A stretch of 64,000 nt of DNA. Source: Mermis nigrescens. Its lineage: Eukaryota > Nematoda > Enoplea > Mermithida > Mermithidae. The DNA lies in assembly GCA_036768485.1 (NCBI GenBank), contig JAVLUZ010000145.1:21454706-21518705 (forward strand), in the 5' to 3' direction. The position numbers and the translations under genes are program-made. Position 1 is the stretch's first letter, and each line of letters starts with the position of its first letter. Shown piece by piece: positions 1-9,521 of this stretch. The notes below the pieces were generated by a model, which did no database searches, was not told where the DNA came from, and was given only the letters and a program-made list of their open reading frames with translations.

Positions 1-2045
1 TTTTGAACAAAAGCATATTAGAATCTAATATTTTGTCCACTTTAGTTTAAGACCAGGGGCTACTTCTGTGCAAAATTTCATGCAGATTGGAGATGGTCGA
101 CTGGGAGCGTTGGGTCACTTGTCATGGAATGACCCGAATTGCACTTACGCTAAGGGCCACTGTTCAATCAGAAATTTGACAACTTTCATATTCTTTTGCC
201 AATAACATCATAAGAGTAAGTAAATTATTTAACCAAAATTTTGAGAGTTGGTCTTATCTTACTTGCGAGATATAACGTCTAAAAGAAAAGTTTTAGGCAA
301 GAACAATTGTTTAACTCACAATAAATGGTCTTGCGTGAAGACTCATTGCTCAAAAAGATGACCTTTAATTTTTTTTATTTTTTGCCAAATATATGTCACA
401 TCTAAGTGCCACATCATACTAAAATTTTGAGAATCACCCGCATCTAGTATAGGAGTTATAGGACAAAATGTGAAATTGTTTAGTGCACATAGTCAAACTT
501 TTTTATATTCAGTCTTACATAATTTCTCAACCCGTCAAACTTGTGGACTTATCAAAGTGATAATTCAAAGCCAAAATCTTGCTCTTTCATTTAAAAAAAT
601 ATTGACTCTAATATCTTGCGTTGTTAAGAAGTTATAATCATAAAAGTAAATCTACTCTTTTTTGACAAAAAGTGTCGATTTTTGAAACTTTGAGGTTGAT
701 GTTCCAAGCGAAAAATGGTTTTTGTACAAAACGCTTTACACCATGTTGCTCAGAATAAAAAACTGTACAACATACGTCAAAATAAGGATAGGTTATTTTT
801 TAACTGTCCGCGCTTACTACATCGCTGGGTTGATTCTTACAGAAATTGACTCTTAAGAGCCCGCAATTTTTAAATTGCAGTAGCCGAATCATCTTATCCG
901 TTGAAAATCTGTAAGCATTGACACCTTTTTGCCTTCTTTCAAACTACAGTGAAACTGGTTTTCCTTCACTTCCCCTCTTGTTATTGTCGGGTAAAGTTGC
1001 CCGAGAAAATTCTTCTCTTAAAATTATTTCAAAGTTGAGTCGTTTATTACTCCCGAACGAGAGAAGCCTTCAGCCTGATATTGCATAAGTAAAACGAGCA
1101 TACCGTCTTTTGTCTAAATACCAGATAGCACATTATGAGATATCCGCATGTATAAACATATAATTGAGCAAACTTCCAAAAAAATCTGAGATGTGCAAAT
1201 TTTTCAGTTACATTTTGCTTAAATACCGATCTTTTGATTTTTTATTTTTGGTACCATTTGAAAGAGCAAATTCTCTTTTACTTCATTCATCTTGAATTGG
1301 CGTGGGCACTGAGACTGTTGCTTAAAAAAGGCCGCAAAGTTTTGCATAGTGACCCGAAGTGTACGTAATTGTTAAGAGTCACTTTCTGAAAGACTCGACT
1401 CGATGTTCGACAAGTCAAAACTTTTTAAATGAATATTATGCAATTCTGAACACTGAGTTTAATGTGTGGTGCAAAGCATTTTCCTTGAAAACGAATATTT
1501 GTTGTGTAAAATGAGTGTGTAAAGTTTCAAAAATTATCGTTTTTGTCAAATTTTACAGTGTCTAGCATTTTTCACCATAAGTCAGGATCACCTCGATCAA
1601 ATTCAGTAATTATTTCTTATTTCAAAGATAAATAATTTTTTACAATATGTAAATTTGATTTAAACTTACATTATACATTCAAAATTTATTGATATGATCA
1701 TAAATATAAACTATTTACGATTTTGAGTCCTGTTTTTTCGATAATTTCCAATTTAGCGCATATATGTATTCCATGCGGGCCACAGCTTACATTATGAAAT
1801 TTTATAGCTTATCGATGGAAAAATGAAAAAATAAAAAGAATCGAACATGAATGCAGTGGATCTATTTGTGATTTCATACGATGGATCTGTTGAGACATGT
1901 GATTCGGGCCGGTGTAAAGTATTACAGTGAGTTGTATGCATGCAATTGCTCAATATCGTGCTCACAAGATATAAAATGAGGACTTTTAAATATTAGATAT
2001 CGTATACTGTAAGTAGATAATCTTGGTTCCAAATTCTGATTTTTA
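1..2045. other. AT-rich stretch without a recognisable gene
   Basis: I see no coding exon, RNA gene or intact element. Loosely similar segments recur, such as AAAATTTTGAGA near 240 and 422, and GTGTAAAGTTT near 1517 that is also found near 63385 and 63910. These look like old, decayed repeats. Confidence 0.4.
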
Positions 2046-2282
2046 CTGGCCCCAAACACCGTTTTTTTCCACTTTTTGGTCTATTTTGTCAACCAAAATT
2101 TTGGGAAATGGAAAAAATTTTTGGGCTTGGTTGGCATTTGTGGAAAATTTTTGTAATGTTAAAAATGCGTTTTAGAGAGTTAAAACGGCATTCGTGTAGC
2201 TGGTTCACATATGTATTAACATAGTCATATTATAAGGGCGTATGTGTGCGGTCGATAGCATCTGAGGAAACGAGAGAAAGTT

Positions 2283-2355
2283 GCTGGCAGTCGGATTCGA
2301 AACGTGGACCCCTTGCTCTAAAGTCCAGAACCATAACCAATCGACTAACGCTGGT
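2283..2355 (-). other. tRNA-like module inside the family G element
   Basis: Read on the minus strand, this has an A-box-like stretch (TTAGTCGATTGG) and a B-box-like stretch (GTTTCGAATCC), spaced as in tRNA genes and tRNA-derived SINEs. The acceptor arms do not pair well, so it is not a functional tRNA gene. The same module is in the second G copy near 50004-50077. I do not assign an isotype. Confidence 0.55.
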
Positions 2356-2440
2356 TAATTTCGATAGGATTGTAAGGTATTCGTGATGTTTTGCTGGTTT
2401 ACCAGCTGATTGGGCTTAGGCTTAGTATCATGAACTGACT

Positions 2441-2567
2441 AAAATGTTGGTGCCAGCGTTTAAAATAAGCCTGAGTAATATGATGCGACGAGCGGAGCGA
2501 GCGAAGCGAGCGACGCGAGTTGCATCCAATTGCTTAGGCTTATTTTAAACGCTGGCACCAACATTTT
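2441..2567. repeat. Long imperfect palindrome with GAGCG-rich loop
   Basis: Arms of about 45 bp (AAAATGTTGGTGCCAGCG on the left, its complement on the right) flank a GC-rich centre built from GAGCGGAGCGAGCGAAGCG. The same palindrome occurs in the second family G copy. A shorter-armed relative stands outside G near 14065-14188. Confidence 0.75.
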
Positions 2568-2705
2568 GGGGTACTTATTTACTTTAGTCCCTATCGAATT
2601 TTTTCCATCTTTTTTAACGTTAGGGTATATACAGGGTGAATTTTTTCCATCTTTTTTAACATCAGGATTTTCAAACGACTTTTCCCGAGACAGAAAATAA
2701 CTTTC

Positions 2706-2773
2706 AGGCGTCAGGTTTCGACCCTCCGACCTATTGCTCTACAGCGCAACACGTTACCCATCGGCTCAGCCAC
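2706..2773 (-). other. tRNA-like module inside the family H element
   Basis: On the minus strand an A-box-like TGGCTGAGCCGATGG is followed by a B-box-like GGGTCGAAACC at tRNA spacing, with a plausible anticodon-arm stem TTGC/GCAA between. The acceptor stem is poor. This is probably a retained or captured pol III promoter rather than a tRNA gene. Confidence 0.5.
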
Positions 2774-2863
2774 CTTCTCATAAGGAATAAAAAGAAGTTA
2801 TAAGGGAAACATTTATTTCATCCACGTCTCAGAAACATCATATACCCAATTTAGGTCGACCAT

Positions 2864-2975
2864 AGCATCTATACATCGACCATAGCATCTACACATTGAC
2901 CTGAGCATCTACACATCGACCTAAGCATCTATACATCGACCTAAGCATCTATACCTCGATCTAAGCGGAGCGACC
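2864..2975. repeat. 20-bp minisatellite within family H
   Basis: Five to six units of about 20 bp resembling AGCATCTATACATCGACCTA. The complementary unit forms the array at 12757-12888. Confidence 0.8.
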
Positions 2976-3283
2976 ACGACCTAAGCAGCCGAAATCACCT
3001 TCTCAGATACACTAAGCCTAAGCGTAAGCGTCAAATCAAGGATTATATCATATAATAGATATATCATAATGCTGTATATACCTTAACGTTAAAGAAGATG
3101 GAAAAAATTCGATAGGGACTAAAGTAAACAAGTGCCCATTTTGGTCACTCACATGAATCTACTGGAAAAATCTGATGACTGCCTTATTTGTTTTCGACTT
3201 GACTCAAATCGAACCAGTTAGGTGGCAGCTTTCACCGGATAATACTTGCTATATACGTACTTATAACGTGGCTATCTTAATAC

Positions 3284-4110
3284 TAGAGCTGTGCCGGGGC
3301 CAGGCCCCGGCCCTCGGCAAGCCGGGGCCTAGGCCCCGGCCCTGGGCTGGGGCCAGGCTGGCCCCGCACCGGGCCGGGGCCAATGTTAGAGTTGATTATA
3401 ATAGAGAAAATTGATAATGTTTTGGGCAGATTTACCTTCAAACTCAATTTCAAGCAAACCACAGATCTTGCTAATTCAAATCTTTATTTCACTATGTCAG
3501 ATTGGTGCAAATTTCTAATTAATAATCAAAATTGACATATTTTAAACTGCAATTCATATAGACGAGCAATTCCAGCTTGCTTGGTAGCAGACAGCTGCGT
3601 CTATCAGAACAAATAGAATAGTAAGCCTTCAAAAGTACAAAGTAAAAGCACATTGAAAAACGCATCCAAGTCAGAGGAGTTAAATCCATACATGGGCAGC
3701 TCAAATTCTAGGGAGTCCAAAATTCAAAAGTGCCTGATAATATATGGTAGAGCGAAAAACACCCTTTTCTCGCGTTTCTCAATGAGAGCTACCATTAGCA
3801 AAAAAACCGCAGAAAAACAGAAAAAAATTCTGAAAATCAATTTCTGGGGGGTCTAGCGGATTTTTTCTGGGGGGGAATGTGAATTATGGGGGGTCTAGAT
3901 CCCCCAATGCCCATGTTCTGTTATATCTTGTAATCCCAACAAATATTAACGCTTGACGTGCATATCTACAAGCAAGAATATATGCATAGGTACATATAAG
4001 GGGTAGGGCAGGGTCGTACTATGAGCATGGTAAAGCACGCTATTATTGGCCCCGGCCAGGCCCCGCCCCGGCCCCGGCCCCCGGCAAAAGGCGGCCCCGG
4101 CACAGCTCTA
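3284..4110. mobile_element. hAT-like element (family F) with GGCCCCGG-rich ends
   Basis: Perfect 18-bp inverted ends TAGAGCTGTGCCGGGGCC and GGCCCCGGCACAGCTCTA enclose subterminal GGCCCCGG arrays and an AT-rich centre. The target duplication CTTAATAC is exact (3276-3283, 4111-4118). The empty site is present in the other G copy near 50431. A decayed relative of the dispersed family A MITE appears near 3680-3920. The short frames inside look non-coding. Confidence 0.85.
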
Positions 4111-5109
4111 CTTAATACATATGTGAACCAGCTACACCAATGCCGTTAAAACTTGAAAAATTTTTGGCGCTTCGCGCCGAATTGATTTAATTGTTACTTA
4201 TTATTAATCTTTACAGCCGCGCCGCGCCAATTGCAGCATTTTTATCAACAATCTGGTCTAGAACTTCACTACGATTGAAAATCCTTATCTTCTGCACGGA
4301 TTCAGTTAGTTTTTGTAATGCAAAAATGCGTTTTAGAGAGGTGAAACTGCAAAAATTTTTCGGCGCCTGATTTAATTCATACTTCTTATTTATGTTTGAG
4401 CCGCGCGGTGCCAATTTCAGCAATTCTATCGATAATCTGGTCCTAGAACTCCACTACGATTGAAAATCCTTACCTTCTGCATAGTGATCGACCGGGTCCC
4501 CGGCCCGGCAATCCCCGGCCATTTTTGAGCATCCCGGCCCCGGCCGGGCAAGGTCAAAAAATGGCTGCGGCTGGGGAAAAATTTAGTATAATTCGTATTT
4601 TGATACAGGCTGTGATACTGGCTTCTATTTATCAATGAGCAAGTATTAATTTTGAGAACTGTACTGATTAGACCATATGTATACTTACTTGATCCTCTAC
4701 TAAAAATGTTCAGGAAAATCTGCATGTTTTTGATTTCTCCACTTGACTTATTTAAACTAAATGCTACTTTTACCTCATTCATTCATAGCCATGGCTAAAA
4801 GATTTAGAGTTGACAAATACGTTCTATTTCTAGTTGGAAATTGTGCGTTTTCGACAAACTATTTTTACAAAAAACACTTTTACATTCAATTGAATGGGAA
4901 CCACGGGCTTTAAAACGCGTTTCTTTTGTAATAGTTATTAGGATGTAGGTTAATTATAGGCAAATGTAAACTACGCTACAGAATTGCGTCCGATCCGATA
5001 AACTTAATATGTCTCAAATAGTTTCCTAAGGTTCAATGTTGAGGGGGGATGAAATCCCAAATTGGAGGACCAGAAAATTAAGTGGTGGACTATTATTAGC
5101 CGACTCTAT

Positions 5110-5578
5110 TTTGTTGTACGAGCCTCTTGTGCTTGTACAAAGATCTCCGAAAAGGTCTTTGTATGAGCTAACAAATTTTTGTAGCTATATTATATAAATA
5201 CATTTTCAAACATTTTTGGTTATCTATAATATGGTACAGTAGCGATTTTAGTGTGGTAAAACAGGGTCTTTTGACTTTTGATTGTATATTTTAGCTAATT
5301 TCTGGGTTTCTAACGCCAAAAATTACTAAAATTGTCTCAAAACGGCGCGAAGCGCCTAAAAATTTGACATTTTTCCATTCTAAATACAAATGTTGCCCTT
5401 TTAAAGATATATAGGACAGACAAGTTTTCAAATCGGAGCAAAGCGCCGAAAATTTTTTCGAATTTACCACCTCTTTACAGTTTTTATCTTCTTTTAAAAA
5501 TCTTTGTACATGTACAAAGATTGTCCTGAAAAGTCTTTGTACATCGGGAAAAATCTTTGGCGGATACAAAAAACACTG
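5110..5578 (-). mobile_element. hAT-like MITE family E, minus-oriented copy
   Basis: It resembles the intact E copies at 16693-17408 and 61686-62433. It has the GTACAAAGA-rich subterminal palindromes, the GGCGCGAAGCGCC hairpin and a terminal ACAAAAAACACTG at 5578. The outer left end is degraded. Further partial E sequence follows at about 5579-5740 and 5925-6060. Confidence 0.6.
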
Positions 5579-6099
5579 TTTTGTACATGCAAATTTTTGT
5601 ATACTTTAATATGGTACAGTAACGATTTCAGTATGGTAGAACATATTCGACCTTTAGTAGTGTATTTGGCTAATTTTTGGGTTTCTGAATATTTGACATT
5701 TTTCCATTTTTCCATTCTAAGCGCAGTGTTGCTTATTACAAGATTTAATTCGCATATTACAATTTTTGTAATATTTCTGATTTTGTAGTACATGCTGTTT
5801 TAGCTTTCTCAGTCGAGTTTTATGTGTGAATTCCATCAAAAGCTCATAAAAATTTCGGCACTTTGCGCCAAACTAATATTATCAACTAAATTCAGGCCGA
5901 ATTATCACATTTAGAACCACAATTTTTTTGTATTTGGCAAAGATTTTTGCTGATGTACAAAGACGTTTCAGGACCATCTTTGTACATGTACAAAGATTTT
6001 TGGAGAAAAAACTGTAAAAAGGTGTAGAATTCCTTATTGCAAGTTCTACCATTTTAAAGATTTTCAGGGGTAAGCGGCTGCAAAAATGGAGCCGCGTAC

Positions 6100-6395
6100 C
6101 CCCTTCCCCTGAAAATGGTCGGGAAATATACAAGTTACAGAGGTTTGGGCCACCCCCCATCGACGCTTTGAAGCCCCGAACTTCCTTCAAAGTCAGAAAA
6201 TATTTGATCACCCTCCCCCATTTTTTGGCGAAAACCTGCGCTTTTTTTGCTATTTTTATGTGTTTTTACCATTTTTGATTTAGTCGCTAACCCCATCCTT
6301 CTAAAAATGGCGAGGGACCCCTATCCTAGATTTCCAGCCGTTACATGTATACTGAGGGACCCTCATAGAATTTTAAGCGATTACATGCATGTTTT
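6100..6395 (-). repeat. Degraded family B MITE sequence
   Basis: The stretch ends with CCAGCCGTTACATGTAT near 6350 and a second copy of the end, GCGATTACATGCATG, near 6390. This matches the GCCGTTACATGTA end of family B seen at 36783-37325 and 23129-23326. The other end is not clear. Confidence 0.4.
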
Positions 6396-6638
6396 GTTGT
6401 GATAGTTTCTCTATTTACTCTAGCTCACATTCTAAAATAATGTACCACTTCGTGAAATTCTAATAGATAGGTACACTTTTGCCATACTAAAAAATTAAGT
6501 TCAAAAAATTCAAAAGGTTTTCACCAGAAATCGTCTGACGGTGACTTGTGTCTTGGACCCTGAGAGGGTTATACCACTCCCCCTTATGGGAATGTGTGAT
6601 GTCTCATTTATTACATCCAATACCTATTGCATCCAATC

Positions 6639-6903
6639 CACACCTGGGCGTGGGGGGGTTTGGGGGGTATGCACCCCCCAGAAACCAAAATACCCCCCCC
6701 CAGAAATCAAAATACCCCCCCCAGAATTCAATTTTTGAAAATTTTTTTCGTTTTTTTCGCAATTTTTTGATGCCAATGGATAGTGCTTGATGAGAAACGT
6801 CGAAAAATGGTGTTTTTATCAGCCATACCACCATTTTTAAGGCCATTTTTCGACCTTCAAAAAAATCTTGCACCCCCCAGAATTTTCTTGCTGCCCACGT
6901 ATG
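6639..6903 (+). mobile_element. Family A MITE, copy 1
   Basis: The left end CACACCTGGGCGTGGGGG and right end GCTGCCCACGTATG are imperfect inverted repeats. The 8-bp duplication ATCCAATC is exact (6631-6638, 6904-6911). The body carries the family hallmarks: runs of C around GAAACCAAAATAC, GATGCCAATGGATAGTGC and AAATCTTGCACCCCC. Confidence 0.85.
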
Positions 6904-7735
6904 ATCCAATCGCTACAGCAGCAGTAGCAGTAGCGAAGATTCAAATGATATAGAGTGTGCTAATAGTAGCGACATGACTTTATTGATGATTCAGACAATG
7001 AAACACTGAACTAAATTTGTTTCTTGTGACATAAATAGTAATAAAACTTGATATGAAAAGGCGCACCTAACTTTGCGCTAGCCATTTACTACTGAATGTA
7101 GCAGTCGCTCATTATTTCTTTTACTATGCCCACCCCAAGTATGTGTCATGCAATAATATTTTCCTTGTCTGACCCCGGCCAGCCCCTGCCCCTGGCCCCA
7201 GCCCTGGGCCGAGGCCGGGGATTTTTTTTCAGCCCCGGTACCGCCCTGGCCCTGGGCAAAAAAGTCGCCCCGGTCGATCACTACTTCTGCACAGTTTTTG
7301 TAATGCAAAAATGATTTAGAGAGCTAAAATTTCAAAATTTTTCTGGCGCTTCGCGCCATTTGATAAATTATACTTTTACCTAATTGTCAAAAACGACTTC
7401 AGAATTGGCTAAAATGCTTTACTGAAGGAAGAAAATTCAAGTTTCAACATAAATAACGTTCACTGATCGCGATATTTCTTGTAGAGCGCGAAATTTTTAT
7501 ACAAAAAGTGCATTAAACACCGCTATTGCATGTGTACATAAAATTTTCTTCTTAAAAAACACTGATTTTTTAACACAGGCGCTCTATTTTGAACGTTTTT
7601 AGACCTCCCAAAAAAAGTGGAAAAAAGTTGGAAAAAGTGGAAAAAAATTTTGGGTTCAGTCTATAATGTCAACCAAATCGCTGGGAAAAAAACGGTGGCC
7701 CCAAAACTAATGTTCTTTTTCCCAGCACAGCAATT

Positions 7736-7896
7736 CAGGCACGTAGCTCTGGAGGGGGTTCGGACCCCCGAAATTCAGAAAAATCAGAAAATAGGACTTT
7801 TTAAACGTTCTTTTGTGCTATTTTTGGCCTTTTTGGGCTCAGTCCCCCCGAAATTTGTGTTGGTCCCCCGAAATAGGACGGCCAGCTACGTGTTTG
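7736..7896 (+). mobile_element. Family C MITE, copy 1
   Basis: It starts CAGGCACGTAGCTCTGG and ends CCAGCTACGTGTTTG, with an internal TTTTGGCCTTTTTGGGC block. The flanks CAGCAATT and TAGCGATT match at 6 of 8 bases, an aged duplication. Other copies are at 27333-27489, 38111-38553 and 39023-39199. Confidence 0.7.
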
Positions 7897-8045
7897 TAGC
7901 GATTTGGGCTTAATTCTAGAATAGATAGAAGTAATAGAATTTAAATTAATGGGGATTTATCGAAATATTACCAGTTGTAAGGAAGATATTCAAAAGAAAT
8001 TATCGACGGAAAGCATTTAGAAGGGGAGAAATATAATGGCAGTAA

Positions 8046-8228
8046 TTATTTGCAGTCAACTGCAGGTACTATAGCACACAATGTAAAATTATATGCAGTC
8101 AAAAACCAGCGGCCTAGACTGCAGGTAATATAGTACACAACGTAAACTAACATGCAGTCAAAAACCAGCGACCTAGACTGCAGGCAATAACACAATGTAA
8201 AATTATGTGCAGTCAGAAACCAGCGGCC
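8046..8228. repeat. About 59-bp minisatellite
   Basis: Three tandem units contain TATGCAGTCAAAAACCAGCG and CCTAGACTGCAGG. Single or decayed units recur at 13640-13720 and 54335-54520. In the first two loci the array borders AAGTTAAGAATATGGTA or its complement, so it belongs to one dispersed, terminally inverted family. Confidence 0.75.
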
Positions 8229-8476
8229 GGCTGAAGTTAAGAATATGGTATTTTTAGAAAAGGAGAACGTATACGGAATGCCAAAATTTTTGTGCCAAAC
8301 TGGTAGAACATGATAAATTGAAGCGCGGAAAAAAAATTTGGTGAAAATCTGAGCCATACTTGCAAAGTTGCAGGCAACTTTGTTATTACCCTCAAATTAA
8401 AGGCGCAAAATACTCAATTTACGTCGACAAGAGGATGACGTCAAATTTGACTAATTTAATTTAATTTATTCATACA

Positions 8477-9385
8477 ATGGGCAAGAATAGCCAGTCGAGC
8501 AAAGGCAACCAGAAACAACATCAGCCATGTACTGTTTGCCAAAAAGCAGTAACAAACAAGGACAAAACGGCACTAAGTTGTGAAATGTGTAAACAATGGT
8601 CCCACAGCGACTGCCTCGGCATTCCTCCAGCCATTGTACAATTCTTTAATAGCCCCAATTTTATCAGCGCAAAATTCGACTTGCCTTTGATTTGCGCGAA
8701 CTGCAAACCTGTTTTTGCGCAATTAAAAGAGCTTCCGGGTAAATTGGCGTTGCTAGAGCATCAATTCATTGTTTTAGAATCGAAATTGGAACAGTCACAG
8801 ATGTCGGATTCAGTCTTTCCACCGCTGATGAACCCGCTCCCGCCCCATTAACGCTGACCGGCCCAATCATATGCAAATGCACTTCCTGCTATGGGCACCA
8901 ATAATTTCACTGACGTTGTTGAGGATGTAATTGAAGCGTGCCTGAAACAGCGTAATGCTGTTTTGTTTGGCTTGCCAAACACCAAGGACGATTTGGCTGC
9001 AGTTCACGAGCTGTTGGTCGCTAACAAAGGAAACGAGGAATTTGAAAACATCCAACCATCAGACATTCAGTATGTGTTCCGTGACGGGCCGGTTGATCCG
9101 GAAGGCAAGCGACCCCAGCTCCTTAAAATTGTTTGCGCGACGACAAGGGTAAAACAAAACTTTATATTTTACATAAACAAGGTAGTCAAACAGGCAGATG
9201 ATAAGTACATTGAATTGAGGGCCCACCAAGACCTGACCTATAGGCAACGTCAGGATGGACGAAAATTGCGTGAAAATTATGAAATATTAGGCATTTCCGA
9301 TCATTTTATTGATTATCATAGAGGCATCATTATACGTAAAAGTGACCGCAAAATTGTTTTTTCAACATCTAACATGTCAGTGTAG
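8477..9385 (+). pseudogene. LINE ORF1 relic: PHD-type zinc finger plus nucleic-acid-binding domain
   Basis: Residues 1-124 start MGKNSQSSKGNQKQ and contain a Cys/His pattern (CTVCQKAV, CEMC, HSDC, CANC) typical of PHD fingers in ORF1 of CR1/L2-like elements. Two in-frame stops (TAA at 8849-8851, TGA at 8855-8857) interrupt the frame. It then resumes without a frameshift to 9385 with an RNA-binding-like stretch (NAVLFGLPN, DLTYRQRQDGRKLREN). ORF1 proteins bind the element RNA in the transposition particle. This copy cannot make the full protein. Confidence 0.75.
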
Positions 9386-9521
9386 GAACGTGCGCCCCTG
9401 ATAAAACCTCACAAGTCTAAACAGAGTATAAAACCAGCAAAAAAAACAGTGTAAAAACAGGTTTTTTGGTCATTCTCAGATTCACTCAGATTCCCATTCC
9501 AGCCTTCCTGTTTGTAAAGCG

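Larger units (their letters stand above)
2570..3136. mobile_element. hAT-like element (family H) with about 60-bp inverted ends
   Basis: The left end GGTACTTATTTACTTTAGTC and the right end GACTAAAGTAAACAAGTGCC form inverted repeats of about 60 bp. The target duplication CATTTTGG is exact (2562-2569 and 3137-3144). The interior has a tRNA-like stretch and a 20-bp minisatellite. The occupied site is intact in the other G copy near 50281, which proves insertion here. Related fragments lie at 12692-12890 and 15474-15710. Confidence 0.85.
2187..4144. mobile_element. Composite hAT-like MITE (family G, copy 1) with two nested insertions
   Basis: The ends are inverted repeats of about 33 bp starting GGCATTCGTGTAGCTGG and ending CCAGCTACACCAATGCC. 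An exact 8-bp duplication GTTAAAAC flanks it at 2179-2186 and 4145-4152. The core matches the uninterrupted copy at 49908-50455. The extra length is two other elements at 2570-3136 and 3284-4110, each with its own exact 8-bp duplication. No transposase frame is present, so it is non-autonomous. hAT assignment rests on the 8-bp duplication only. Confidence 0.85.
4482..7283. mobile_element. Large hAT-like element (family K), 2.8 kb, gutted by insertions
   Basis: The ends TAGTGATCGACCGG and CCGGTCGATCACTA are inverted, with CCCCGGCC-rich subterminal arrays at 4490-4575 and 7171-7280. The duplication CTTCTGCA is exact (4474-4481, 7284-7291). The interior contains family E copies (about 5110-6060) and a family A copy (6639-6903). 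I found no transposase frame. Confidence 0.75.
2148..7410 (+). repeat. Tandem repeat (period about 170-200 bp) split by two insertions
   Basis: Three units begin with TTTTTGTAATG near 2148, 4312 and 7293. Each unit continues with a TTTAGAGAG segment and a GGCGC-rich hairpin, and the first two end in a block ending CTTCTGCA. Unit 1 is split by the element at 2187-4144 and unit 2 by the element at 4482-7283. Removing each insertion and one target duplication leaves unit spacings of about 198 and 171 bp. Confidence 0.6.

Noticed and set aside
2283..2355. A genuine tRNA gene
   Set aside because: A- and B-box-like stretches are present but the acceptor stem does not pair and the unit lies inside a transposable element.
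6541..6909. Open frames on both strands over 6541-6909, and the same near 28100, 33100, 38100 and 39700
   Set aside because: All coincide with family A MITE copies and recur with each copy.
2046..7711. A single outer element from GGCCCCAAACACCG (2049) to CGGTGGCCCC (7702)
   Set aside because: The two stretches are similar in inverted sense, but the ends do not line up and no flanking duplication was found.
8046..8228. CRISPR-like array
   Set aside because: Units are contiguous and near-identical throughout, with no unique spacers, in a eukaryotic context.
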